From Stomorhina lunata (taxonomy: Eukaryota; Arthropoda; Insecta; Diptera; Rhiniidae), in the NCBI GenBank assembly GCA_933228675.1, contig OW121743.1, forward strand, positions 66,658,696-66,722,695: 64,000 bases of DNA, in the 5' to 3' direction. Each line of letters begins with the position of its first letter. Within the stretch, counting starts at the first letter, position 1. Shown in pieces: positions 26,501-38,293 of the stretch. Below the pieces are notes generated by a model. It was given only the letters and a program-made list of their open reading frames with translations, was not told the DNA's origin and did not search any database. A program made the position numbers and the translations under genes.

Positions 26501-26870
26501 AGAAAAACATTCAATATGAAATTTTTTCTGAAGAAAAACTTTCAATATGAAATTTTTTCTTAATGAAATTTTTTCTATAGAAAAATTTTCAATATGATAT
26601 TTTTTCTATAGAAAAACTTTTCGTATGAAATATTTTTTATAGAAAAACTTTTCATATGAAATTTTTTCTACAGAAAAACTTTTCATATGAAATTTTTATT
26701 TAGAAAAACTTTTCATATGAAATTTTTTCTAAAGAAAAACTTTTCATATGCAATTTTTTCTATAGAAAAGTTTTCAAAATGAAATTATTTCTGCAGAAAA
26801 TTTTTCAATATGAAATTTTTTCTATAGAAACATATTTAATATAAATTTTGTTCTATAGAAAAATTTTATG
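23590..26870. repeat. Long homogeneous 31-bp tandem array
   Basis: About 105 units; roughly 70 between 24030 and 26200 are almost identical: GAAATTTTTTCTATAGAAAA plus ATTTTCAATAT or ATTTTCATTAT. The two linker variants occur in blocks: CATTAT at about 24030-24310, CAATAT at 24310-25330, CATTAT at 25330-25570, CAATAT at 25570-26200. Both edges decay into diverged units. Confidence 0.96.
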
Positions 26871-27450
26871 TTTCATTTCATTTCTTCTAAATTTTATCGA
26901 TTACAGCCATTTTTAACAGTCGATATAGGATGATTTGAATATTTTTGATGATTTCATTTAAATTTAAAAGTTTTGAAATCCCGTTCCTTTAAATATTTTT
27001 TCTTTAACAAAAATCCGTAAATTTTTTATTTTTATCCAAATTGATGTTCACTTTTATAAATGTCTAAGATTAAAATTGAATAATAAAGTTAAAAATTATT
27101 ATCATAATAAAAAAATGCACAAAAACCATTTAACCATATCCTAGTTATCTACTGCTTTTGTTGAATTTAATCCTATAATTTTAAAATATTTAGTTTACAA
27201 ATTTTATAGCATATTTAAACCAAAACCCTAATATTTAACCCTATTTATTTCCCAGTACTATAAGTATTTAGTAAATAAACTTAGACAAAATTTTTAATGA
27301 AAAAATCAAGAAAATTAAAAAGAAGGAAAAATCAAAAAATATTTATATATAAAATAAAAATAAAATAAAACTATAATATGAACTTATGTATATGAGATGT
27401 GATAATTATATTTCTTTATTAAAATAATCTAGTATTAATATAAAAATATA
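26871..27450. other. AT-rich spacer, nothing recognised
   Basis: Low-complexity A/T sequence leading into the 544-bp duplication; no element identified. Confidence 0.5.
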
Positions 27451-28541
27451 AAAAATAAATGAAGAAAAATTTATAAAATATTATAAAAAAAATATATAAT
27501 AAATGAAAATAAAGTAAAATAAAGTAAATGACCACCATACCAGAAAATACTAAAAGATAATTTTGATTGATTAATTTGGACTAGGAATAGGGTGAGTAAT
27601 TGGGATAAGTTTTATAAATCATCCATATTATATATAATGAAGTTCATTAGCTTAAACCAACATTATTTACAAACGATTACATAGAACGAGTATGATTAAT
27701 AACATTATATAATATTACTCATACGCACTGACGAATTTAAAATACAATGTGTTGTATGAGTAATATGATTGAACACATATTACTCATACGTAAGAAACAA
27801 TTTTACAAATTTTACATCAGATAATTCTGTTAAATGTTATCTGAATTAAAAAATTGTGAAAATTCCGAAAATTAAATTGATATTTTGCTTTTCTAGACAG
27901 ATAAAAGTGTGCAACAGGTAGTCGATAGTCATAAAAATAATAACAGTCACGTAAATTTATGTTAAGTGTTTTTTTTTTTAATAAAAAACACTTAAAAAAT
28001 AAATGAAGAAAAATTTATAAAATATTATAAAAAAAATATATAATAAATGAAAATAAAGTAAAATAAAGTAAATGAACACCATACCAGAAAATACTAAAAG
28101 ATAATTTTGATTGATTAATTTGGACTAGGAATAGGGTGAGTAATTGGGATAAGTTTTATAAATCATCCATATTATATATAATGAAGTTCATTAGCTTAAA
28201 CCAACATTATTTACAAACGATTACATAGAACGAGTATGATTAATAACATTATATAATATTACTCATACGCACTGACGAATTTAAAATACAATGTGTTGTA
28301 TGAGTAATATGATTGAACACATATTACTCATACGTAAGAAACAATTTTACAAATTTTACATCAGATAATTCTGTTAAATGTTATCTGAATTAAAAAATTG
28401 TGAAAATTCCGAAAATTAAATTGATATTTTGCTTTTCTAGACAGATAAAAGTGTGCAACAGGTAGTCGATAGTCATAAAAATAATAACAGTCACGTAAAT
28501 TTATGTTAAGTGTTTTTTTTTTTTAATAAAAAACACTTAAT
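27451..28541. repeat. 544-bp tandem duplication (two copies)
   Basis: Copy 1 is about 27451-27994 and copy 2 about 27995-28541; GAAGAAAAATTTATAAAATA begins at 27461 and again at 28005. The copies differ by a few bases and a poly(T) length. Each ends in a hairpin (AAGTGTTTTTT...AAAAAACACTT) and contains a perfect 14-bp stem-loop (27754-27789 and 28298-28333). Confidence 0.93.
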
Positions 28542-29960
28542 ATTACCAAAAACAATTATTTTCACGCTTTTTTATTAAAATTCGCTAACTATAACTTAAT
28601 ATTCCGTAATATCGCTATGAAAATTTTCAGAAAATTCAAATTTTGACATTTGACCGCGGGGAAAAGGGGGTTAATCTCGTCCAAAATTAAAAAACGCTTT
28701 AGCATAGGTTTTTCATAAATCGAGCAATAATATTAATTATCTATTTTGTTAAAATTTAATACAAGCAAAATTTACCGAGCATTTACTCGAATTTGGCCCA
28801 AAAATGTACATTTTCGCGAAATTCTTTAAAGTGAAATAGCAGGTACGGCGAAACGGTTCAGGATATCGACCTAATTTTTTGGGGTTTTACTCTGCTATTT
28901 GTCTGTTTTAACATTCTGGAGACCAAATTCTAAATTTGTAATATTTGGTGAACAAAATTTTCAAAAAATTAAAAGATGATTTTTGAAACCGACCTGAGAA
29001 AAATGCACCATTTTCCAACATGAAATAAACTAAGTAAATTTGATTATATTTAAACAAAAATGATATGTTTACTAGCAACAAGCTATTAAATGATAAATCA
29101 TGTCCAACTTTGGAATTTCTTTATTTACAACATACAATTTTTGGTACATATTCTTAGGTGTTTTCAAAGACATGAATTTTCGGGGAAAAACTGCAATAGT
29201 TTTAAAACTACTTAATGGATTTTCGTCTTTCACGATCTAAAATAAGCTGTGTTAGTTTTCTTTAGTTTTGGTTTATATTTCGCAAAAACAAAACAATAAG
29301 CCATTTTTCCCCATACAAATGGGCTCCTAAACTTTGGGATCGATGCGCGCTCTTATAACGTTGTCCGATTTGGCTCAAATTTTCAGATCTAAACTTTTAG
29401 ACCTAGTGTCATAATATTCCGTAGAAAAACATTTGAAACAGGGGTACTCAACGGGAGAACATCTTAAAATACTTATGTGTTTGTGGTTTTACATGTGTTA
29501 GTGTAAAAATAACCTTATGCAGCGTTACCGATGAAATGTAAATCGAACAAAAAATGCGCTAAAAGTAAAACAATGATATGAATATACAGAAATTTTTGCA
29601 TTGGCAATGCAGGCTGAATAATTTCGTGTGTGTTTGTTGTTGTATTTAAGAAATCTGAGCAACATCAACCTCCTTCGTTGAAAGCAGCAAAGAGACTACA
29701 TAAAATATTATTGTTTTCCTCTCTCAATTATTGGAATTCGATTACAGTTCGTGTTATGTCTGTGAATATATGTTAAAAAGCCGATTAGTACTCGGCTCGT
29801 GAGTGCAAAGGCTGAGTAAGGCTGATATGAAATCAAAAAAAATTTTCCTGTCACCCTACTGTACATAATATCAATATCCCAGAAATACATGTTGTTGTTT
29901 TTTAATTCGTGTGTTGTTGTATAGAAAGAAAATATATTTTTCGACTACTAAGCAAAACAT
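28542..29960. other. Intergenic sequence, nothing recognised
   Basis: Less biased composition than the surrounding arrays, with phrases such as TTTCGCGAAATTCTTTAAAG, but no open reading frame, terminal repeat or known family. Confidence 0.5.
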
Positions 29961-30285
29961 TAATTTCTGTAATTATAAATTTCTATTCGGCGGTAAGCCT
30001 ACAGCAATAACACGCTGTAGACGAAAACTAAATAAAACTGGATAAAAATGTTTAAAACAGTACGTCTTAAAAATAACAAATGATGCAACCTCACTGTTCT
30101 AAAAATAGATATGACGTATTGCTACAGCGTTGAATAATATAAAGCTTCATCTCTCCCTTTCACCACCATTTGCCTCTATGCTATCCCCTTTCCAGAGAAG
30201 GTAACCCAATTTGAATACACTCTATATAATATTGTCTAGGCAGCATCTGCCTGAGTGTTACTTCTCTTTTTAGAAAAAAAAACAA
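29960..30285 (-). mobile_element. Fragment related to the interior of the Helitrons
   Basis: In reverse complement it matches the block at about 42070-42400 of the first Helitron: the GGCGGTAAGCCTACAGCAAT stretch, AACAGTGA, and a GAAGGTAACCCAATT stretch. It lacks the 3' hairpin and CTAG terminus, so it is a partial or independent copy of that module. Confidence 0.65.
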
Positions 30286-30339
30286 GCTTTATTTTAAATA
30301 ACTCGTTTAAAATGAATATTTGATATTTCGGTTAATTAT

Positions 30340-31642
30340 TTATTTTATCTCCCAAAGGTCCCACTTCCCGGAATTGATATTTTGGCCACAAATATCAATA
30401 TTTTTTTTATGAAATTTAAAACAAATACTGCATATATAAACTTAAACCAATATACCAAATTTCGTTGAAATCGGTCCACATTTGACCATAGCTCCCATAC
30501 AAACTCTTCTATCAAAACGCACTAAATGAGACAAAAATCGCAAAAACCCTCGTAAATCGAAGATAATGGGAATTTCGAGTTTATTTTTTGCATATATAAT
30601 TATACCCTTCACCACCATAGGTGGAAAGGGTATTATAAGTTTGTGCTGATGTATGTAACGCATAGAAATATTTGTCTTAGACCCACCTTTTAGTATACCA
30701 ATAGGCTTAGAATCACTTTCTGAGTCGATTTAGCGATGTCCGTCCGTCCGTCCGTCTGGCTGGCTGGACCCCCATGTAAACCTTGTAATCAAACTACAGA
30801 TCGCAATTGTAAAGATAATTTGATGAAACTTGGTACAGATAATTTCTTTGATAATGGAACCATGGTTATTGAAATTTGTCAAAATCGGTCCAATGTTTAT
30901 GGTACCTTCCATAGGTCCCACTTCCCGGAATTGATATATTGGCTACAAAAATCAATATTTTATAATGAAATTAAAAAACAAATACTTTTTATGTAAATAA
31001 AAATCACTGTACCAAATTTCGTTGAAATCGGTCCACATTTGACCATAGCTCCCATACAAACTCTTTTTTAAAAACGCACTAAATGAGATACAAATCACTA
31101 AAACGCTCGTAAATCTAAAGATAATTAGAATTTTAAGTTTATATTTTGCATACATAATTCTTGTAATAACTGTAATTAATTTGCCAAATCATCGAGATCA
31201 TCGGTCCACATTTGACCCTAGCTCTCATATAAGTCCAAATGACGGAAGCAGCTTAAATGTATAAGTTTTGAGTATATGTTTGTATTATGGCAAAATTAAG
31301 CAAATATTTTTCTTTATACATGAAAAATAACACCTTTGACCTTAGTGGTGAAGGGTATCGTATGGTCGGGCTTGACCGACTATAGAACTTTCTTACTTGT
31401 TTTTGTTAAAATTATAATCAATTTCCAAACTTCGAGATAATCGGTTCACATTTGACCCTAGCTTTCATATAAGTCCGAATAACGGAAACATCTTATATAC
31501 AAAAGTTTTGAGAAAGTGCTTATTTGATGGCAAAATTTAGCAAATATTTGTCTTTATACTGGAAAAAGAATACCTTTGAATTTAGTAGTGAAGGGCATCG
31601 TTTGGTCGGACTTGACCGACTATAGAACTTTCTTACTTGTTT
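30340..31642 (+). mobile_element. DINE-1/mini-me-like element split by a second copy
   Basis: The 5'-truncated outer copy occupies 30340-30600 and 31403-31642. The break falls in GCATATATAATT|TTTGTTAAAATTATAATC, which reads continuously in other copies. The outer copy ends TTTCTTACTTGTTT. Confidence 0.75.
30600..31402 (+). mobile_element. DINE-1/mini-me-like element nested inside another copy
   Basis: Full copy from TATACCCTTCACCACCATAG to TTTCTTACTTGTT with a (GTCC)n tract at 30738-30753 and the GGTCGGGCTTGACCGAC palindrome near the end. It is inserted at a T-rich site within the outer copy. Confidence 0.78.
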
Positions 31643-32660
31643 CATATGAAAAATGTTTGTTAAATTTTTAATTTATTGTTAATAAAATCACTTCTAATTG
31701 ATGAATTTTCATAATATTAGGCTTATTTTTTTAAGAACTTTCATAGTTTTACGATCGTCGAGTAACGATGGTAAGGTTTTGATTTTTCGATTTTTTATAT
31801 ATTTTTAAAAAATACAAATTTAATAATAATTCTTATTTCGCTGTGTCTAGAACTATGGATAATCCTCCCGATGAGATGGCCTAATCAGACATCGAAAAGC
31901 GTCAAGTAAAGGTTTCCCCCCCAACATTTTTTGGTTTTATAAAAACTATTTATTACAATAATATAATTATAATGAATTAGGATCTTAGTGCAATATACTA
32001 CAGTAAAACTTTTAAATTAAATGTTTGATGTCCCAAAATTTTGATAAACCTTTTTAACAAATTTTTCTATTTTCCAAAAAAAAAAAATTTTTTTACATCT
32101 TTATGTGAAAAACTCCACTACCATTGACCATATGCAAAAATTGTGTTATTAATATTAATCGTACGGCTATTCCACTCTAAGATTTCAAATCATACGGCAT
32201 AAGAAATGAAATTTACTGCAGATACTCTAGTTAGAAAACCTATAAAATAAAATTTTAAAACATCCGGATATTTTACCCGCAAGAGATCAGTATAATTTAA
32301 ACTAATACATTTTCCTTTTATAAACATAGAATTTTTTTATTTGTTTCATGGATTTTGTATTATAGCTTAAATATTACATTAGATTTTTCATATTTCCAGT
32401 GTTGCCGTAGTGTTCCGAATTCAACAAAATCTTTTTTTTTACAAAAATTATTTCCTTAGTGTTTCTGATCAAATTTCGGGCAAACCCATATACAAAACCC
32501 TTATGCCCATAAAGGATTAAAACAGGTTTATAATATATAATATCGGTAGATGGCACTGCTTAAAATAAAATACATATTTTTGTTTTATGTACCTACTGAA
32601 TTTTAATTACATATCATATAATAATATGAAAAAGGAACAAAAATAGAAAAATTATAATTA
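31643..32660. other. Intergenic sequence, nothing recognised
   Basis: AT-rich; no coding region or repeat family supported. Confidence 0.5.
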
Positions 32661-32662
32661 TC

Positions 32663-32758
32663 AACGAAAAATTTTCAAATCTTTTAACAAAATTCGCTGT
32701 AAAGACCGTCGACTGATACCCATTTGCATGGCACGTCGTCTGGTCGATGTCGACGGCG
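32663..32758 (-). pseudogene. Mariner/DUF4817-like transposase fragment, C-terminal piece
   Basis: On the minus strand it encodes STSTRRRAMQMGISRRSLQR then ILLKDLKI, the second helix-turn-helix of the DUF4817/mariner-type DNA-binding region, and then hits a stop. It is the continuation of 38294-38517 once the Transib element between them is removed; reading across the CGGCG site gives an uninterrupted frame (MEAPSTSTRRR). No catalytic domain remains. Confidence 0.75.
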
Positions 32759-34103
32759 CACAGTGGTTTACGGACGCTTTTTTTTGGAAATAATTCTGTA
32801 ACTTTTGAACGACTGGAGATATTTGAATGAAATTTGACATGGTGGTAGTCAAGGAGTATTTGAGTTGGTTTTTAAAAGCACTGGTCCATGAGGGGTCGGG
32901 AGAGTGATTGATGGACCTTCAAAGTTGGTCACCTCGGGTGTTCGATTTTTTTAAAAATTCGCCAAAAATCCATTTATGTATGGATTGAAAAGAAATTTTA
33001 AACTTAAGTTGTCCTTGAGAAGATCTACAAAAAATATGCTTAAATGTGTAGGTTATCTCCTTTGGATTTCGAGATATTTGGGTAAAAAGGAATTTTTAGG
33101 TTGATTTTTTACCTCTTTTTTTAAGCTTTTTTTGATCTGGTGGACGCATCTGAAGACCAAAAATTTTTTAAGAATATTCTTTAAATTTGTAATAAAATTC
33201 TGAATAATTTTTGTGCAAGTTAGTTATAGAAATCTTCTTTTGTTTAAAAGTTAAAAATATTCAAAGTTGAAACTTACAAAAAATTTCGCTTTTTTTTTAG
33301 TTTTTCCCCAAAAGATAGCTATATTTTTTCACTAATAAAAAAATATTTTCTTAAGAAACATAAAAAGATTTTTAAAGTTTTTAAAAGAAAACATAATGAG
33401 AATGCGTATAAAACAAATTTCTTGCTAATTGGACTTTTGGTCCTCGCACATGTCCTCTCCAAAAAATGGCAATTTGTAAAAAAAAAAAATTAGTTTAAAC
33501 AAAAATTTCTCAAAAGGCAAAGCACCGATTTGAAAAAAATTATAATGTTCATATTTTCCAATATATCTGTTATTGATTAGAAAAGTTTTTTCTGAAACGC
33601 GCTGCAAATAGAGACAGTGTTGCCATATTTGTAAAAAAACTCATTTTTTGAAACACCTTTTTCCCCAGTTGGGAATTGGGGAATTTTTAAGTTAAAATTG
33701 GGAATTTTTTTTAGTCTATTGCTTTTACATCTTATTGGTCTACATTACTACAAAATTTCATTGTAATATCTTTATCCATGTCATTTCCACAGAATATCAA
33801 AGATTAAAAATATTTTCCTTAAAAAAGCAGAAAAACAATTTTTTTTTTGTTTTACGATACAAAGTGTAAAAAAAGTAACGCACTTAAAAAAAACTTTTAC
33901 TTAGTGCTAATCTCCTAGTCTTTCCCGATCTAATGATACTAAACATGTATATAAAGCATTAATACCGAGTCTTAAAAAACTCTGAAAACTTTGGCCCCCG
34001 TAGCATTTTTACACTGTTTATTTAAATATAAGTGATGAATTTGTGCATATAAAATTAATAATCATACTCAAATATTTCACTATAAGATGACAATGATCCT
34101 TCG
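32759..34103 (+). repeat. Transib left inverted-repeat arm
   Basis: Starts with heptamer CACAGTG (32759-32765). It pairs with 36947-38293 over its whole length to GACAATGATCCTTCG at 34089-34103; weaker similarity continues about 40 bp further. No gene is supported inside the arm: the open frame at 33425-33607 is simply mirrored in the other arm. Confidence 0.93.
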
Positions 34104-34281
34104 ATAACAAACAAATATTTTTTTATTTTTTTAAAGAAAATATCATGAGGATTTATGAAATATCAAAATGTAAATAATTTGTACTTATATTAAAAGGTGA
34201 AATACATTTTATTGAAGTATTTGTAGTTAAAGTTTAAACTTACAGTTTTTATTACATATTTATATAAAAGTAGTTATTTAC

Positions 34282-34857
34282 TTAATTTTTATTTTCAGTA
34301 AAATAATCAGTACAATCTATTATATCAAGAACCTCTTCCAGGTGTTCGTTTTCAGAAGTTTTTGTATAACTGCTCCACCATTTCTTTCTTATCGTTGATA
34401 GAGCAGGATCAGAAGACAACAAGAGATAATTTATTAGATCCTGATTTTGCGATTTTCTTGAGCATTTTCTGGTATTAAATAGTTGGATATACTTGAAATC
34501 TGAATTCCGCGCTTCCTGGGCCTCTTCTGTCAGTTCACCAAGTGGGAGAAGATTTGATTCAATTATTTCACGACCATGTTGAAGGACTTTATGAACTGTT
34601 GGTGTAATTTCTTTCCAGTGATACAAATGTCGTATACGAGTTAACGCGTTGAGGGCATAGCAATGAAATTTTTCAGCATTTATTTGATATTTGCTATTTA
34701 TTGCCGATAATATTACGTAACATTTACGAAGAACTTCCTCATCAATTCCAGTAATCTTTGAAGTTGTTTCATAATTTTCAAAGAATCGCCTGGCCGTATT
34801 ACCATCGTTTGTACTGCCATATCCTACAAGTGGTTTGTCTATGTTTAGACCCGTCAT
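34282..34857 (-). pseudogene. Transib transposase, C-terminal part (second catalytic and zinc residues)
   Basis: 191 codons open from the in-frame Met at 34857; family similarity begins upstream, before that Met, in the same frame. His89 and His94 (TVHKVLQHGREII) match the zinc histidines RAG1 H937/H942 with identical spacing. Glu115 (EEAQEARNS) matches the third catalytic acid RAG1 E962 (EGNESGN). GYGSTNDGNTARRFF is the Transib counterpart of the RAG1 segment RMNGNFARKL. An AATAAA on the minus strand lies at 34254-34249, 28 nt past the stop. The starting Met is internal to the ancestral protein and probably not a true start. Confidence 0.88.
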
Positions 34858-36320
34858 AGTTTTGAATTCTTCCTGAATCCTTTTTTTTTTTCACTGGATC
34901 TCATTTCAATCAGTTCCTTATTATTTCTCACGGATTTTAGCTGATTATCAGGTATATTCCTATATTTCAGATCATATGCTATATGTAGCATAAATTCTAA
35001 AAATCGGATACGTGCATGTAGGGGCGATATACCAAATTCCAGAACCTCTTGATTAATTGCAGTACTAGCTGATGCATCTTCTGAAGTTTGTAGAAATTCC
35101 GATTTCTTCTTTCCGCATAATGAGCATTTCCAAGTTGAATGGGTTTCCGTTATAGCGTTGCTTACTTTTCCATCTATCATTGTCAATTGAAGCTCAAAAT
35201 TTACATTAATCAAATATCCATGTATGTCTATGCAGACTGGACTCAAATTGTCTATTGAATATTTGATATCATCAACCCAATTTTTTGTGCTTGCTGCATT
35301 TTCTTTTAAATATTCGAATCTGATCGGTCTGCAAAATGCCTTTGATCCTGGAGATGTGTTAACCCACACATATTCAGTACGCTCTTTTGATGTGGATGGT
35401 TCAGAACGATTCTTTCTTAATCTTAGTGGTACTAGGGATGCCATAAAAACGCTTCTGTAGTCATTTGTGTTCTGATGAGATGTTGATTGTTTGTATTCCG
35501 GTAATCCAGATAAACCGTCACATCCCCATTTACATATTAAAGTTAAGTCCTTGTTGTCAAGTTTCTTGGCTTCTTCTTCAGACAATGTAGTAGATATCAG
35601 CCTTGATGCCGTATTTTCCAATAATTTTGATAAATCCACAGATGCACTTTCGTCTCCTATCACGTTTGTTGGTATTAAGTTTTTTTTGGTTTTTAATAAC
35701 GCATTATATCCTGGTAAAATTGAGTGTCCTTTGTCTCGTAATGCCTTACAGAGTTTAATATATTTATTTTTACTCAATTTCAACTCGAGCATAAGAGCAA
35801 GTGCTTCTTCCTCCGAAAATTCTGATTGAGAAGAAGGAGTTGGTATACACTTAATAATTCGCTTAAGACGTTTAGGAGAAGCCTCTGGGAGAATATCTGC
35901 TATTTGTTTAGCTTCAGCTGGTTGATTATTTCGTTTGAGCACTTCCTTAAAGGAATCTTTGATTTCAGTATCCGAATGAGTAGAAAGAACTTCGGATAAT
36001 CGCATCTTTTTAGATCTTTCTCCGAGATCATCATAGTTTTTTAGAGGGGCTCCAGCACCAGAAGTTTTAAGCTCAATTGAGTCCTTCAGCCAGTCTTTAA
36101 ATTTAGATTCAAATCTTTTTAAACAGTAATTAACCGACTTAATTTTAAGTTCAAATAACTTTACAAATTTTACGACTTTGTCTTCCTCACTATTGAGAAT
36201 CATGGAGTTAGTTTGACTTTTAGCATATCGCATGATTATTTTAATTTTTTCTGCTCTCGAACTGCTTGGTTGTTCAAAAAGAATATCGCACAACACTTTA
36301 AATTCCAATGTTATAGCCAT
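34854..36320 (-). pseudogene. Transib transposase, N-terminal and first catalytic part (frameshifted)
   Basis: 488 codons from ATG 36320. Family markers are the catalytic Asp268 (ICKWGCDGLSG, aligning with RAG1 D600), Asp383 (LTMIDGKV, aligning with RAG1 D708) and the zinc cysteines Cys399/Cys402 (KCSLC, aligning with RAG1 C727/C730). The protein carries out cut-and-paste transposition by hairpin-type DDE chemistry in the family. The frame runs off at an 11-A homopolymer (minus strand; plus 34881-34891) after MRSSEKKK into a spurious GFRKNSKL tail. The downstream frame continues the family sequence. With the second part the product would be close to 680 residues, the usual Transib length. The frameshift could be real or a homopolymer sequencing error. 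Confidence 0.88.
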
Positions 36321-36946
36321 GATGTTTTAACTGTTAATAGCAGTTACATTTAAAACTTTCTTTTTTATATTAAAAAAAAAACATTTTTTATATATACCTG
36401 TATCCAAAGAATAATAAAGAAATCAATGAATTAATGTATTTTTTACCTCTAAAAATAGGTGCATATATAACTCAACCAATATGTGCGTCTCGTAAAACCT
36501 ACCTGTATGGAGGTGAGTAACCATATCCTTTCTGACCATTATGAAAAACCCAAGTTGTAACAATTTTTACCTATTGCATTAACTTTCACATTAAAAAACA
36601 TTTTATAACCTTAACATAATTTTGCAATTTTTTCAAATACACCAATTTTAAATACCGGAAAAATGCCTTTAAATCTTATTTTAAATAAATTGTCACACTG
36701 TTACTATAAAAGTACTCTTCTAATTAAACTTTTGCTACAAATTACGGATATATTACCTTTACACTGTTATCAAAATCGGTGCCTTACTCGTACTTACTTA
36801 TTTAGAATCTTTTACTAAAATTTTATTTTTTAGCTTGGAACAAAAGGCAAAATCGAATAAAATTTTTTTAAGTCATTCTTATAATGTTTTCTTTAAAAAA
36901 CTAAAAAACTATTTATATCTTTTTGAAGAAAATATTTGTTTATTAG

Positions 36947-38293
36947 CGAAGGATCATTGTCATCTTAAAAATAGTGAAATATTTGAGTATGATAATTAAC
37001 TTTATATGCACAAATTCATCACTTATATTTAAATAAACAGTGTAAAAATGCTACGGGGGCCAAACTTTTCAGAGTTTTTTAAGACTCGGTATTAATGCTT
37101 TATATACATGTTTAGTATCATTAGATCGGGAAAGACTAGGAGATTAGCACTAAGTAAAAGTTTTTTTTAAGTGCGTTACTTTTTTTACACTTTGTATCGT
37201 AAAACAAAAAAAAATTGTTTTTCTGCTTTTTTAAGGAAAATATTTTTAATCTTTGATATTCTGTGGAAATGACATGGATAAAGATATTACAATGAAATTT
37301 TGTAGTAATGTAGACCAATAAGATGTAAAAGCAATAGACTAAAAAAAATTCCCAATTTTAACTTAAAAATTCCCCAATTCCCAACTGGGGAAAAAGGTGT
37401 TTCAAAAAATGAGTTTTTTTACAAATATGGCAACACTGTCTCTATTTGCAGCGCGTTTCAGAAAAAACTTTTCTAATCAATAACAGATATATTGGAAAAT
37501 ATGAACATTATAATTTTTTTCAAATCGGTGCTTTGCCTTTTGAGAAATTTTTGTTTAAACTAATTTTTTTTTTTACAAATTGCCATTTTTTGGAGAGGAC
37601 ATGTGCGAGGACCAAAAGTCCAATTAGCAAGAAATTTGTTTTATACGCATTCTCATTATGTTTTCTTTTAAAAACTTTAAAAATCTTTTTATGTTTCTTA
37701 AGAAAATATTTTTTTATTAGTGAAAAAATATAGCTATCTTTTGGGGAAAAACTAAAAAAAAAGCGAAATTTTTTGTAAGTTTCAACTTTGAATATTTTTA
37801 ACTTTTAAACAAAAGAAGATTTCTATAACTAACTTGCACAAAAATTATTCAGAATTTTATTACAAATTTAAAGAATATTCTTAAAAAATTTTTGGTCCTC
37901 AGATGCGTCCACCAGATCAAAAAAAGCTTAAAAAAAGAGGTAAAAAATCAACCTAAAAATTCCTTTTTACCCAAATATCTCGAAATCCAAAGGAGATAAC
38001 CTACACATTTAAGCGTATTTTTTGTAGATCTTCTCAAGGACAACTTAAGTTTAAAATTTCTTTTCAATCCATACATAAATGGATTTTTGGCGAATTTTTA
38101 AAAAAGTCGAACACCCGAGGTGACCAACTTTGAAGGTCCATCAATCACTCTCCCGACCCCTCATGGACCAGTGCTTTTAAAAACCAACTCGAATACTCCT
38201 TGACTATCACCATGTCAAATTTCATTCAAATATCTCCAGTCGTTCAAAAGTTAAAGAATTATTTCCAAAAAAAAGCGTCCGTAAACCACTGTG
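36947..38293 (-). repeat. Transib right inverted-repeat arm
   Basis: Reverse complement of the left arm; ends ...CCACTGTG at 38293. In the first 140 bp from the terminus only three substitutions against the left arm are seen, so the arms are either young or kept alike by conversion. Confidence 0.93.

Larger units (their letters stand above)
32759..38293 (-). mobile_element. Transib DNA transposon with about 1.35-kb inverted repeats
   Basis: A 5535-bp element bounded by CACAGTGGTTTACGGACGC at both ends in inverted orientation. CGGCG is duplicated on either side (32754-32758 and 38294-38298). The inverted arms are 32759-34103 and 36947-38293, differing by only a few bases in the outer 140 bp. 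The interior encodes a RAG1-like transposase on the minus strand. A CAC-type heptamer terminus and a GC-rich 5-bp target duplication are the hallmarks of the Transib superfamily. Arms of this length are not the usual short Transib TIRs. Confidence 0.92.

Noticed and set aside
30730..31155. Open frames within DINE-like elements (also at 13295, 14786 and 15058)
   Set aside because: The families are non-coding and frames differ among copies.
32759..32800. Complete RSS with nonamer in the Transib terminus
   Set aside because: The heptamer is exact, but neither the 12- nor the 23-base spacing leads to a convincing ACAAAAACC-like nonamer; only the heptamer is claimed.
33425..33607. Identical peptide start (MQRVSEKTFLINNRY) encoded at 33425-33607 and 37446-37733
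   Set aside because: Both lie in the Transib inverted arms, so identity follows from the arms being copies; the frames end differently and have no family features.
35224..35829. Plus-strand open frames of 78 and 112 codons
   Set aside because: They are antisense shadows of the transposase gene.
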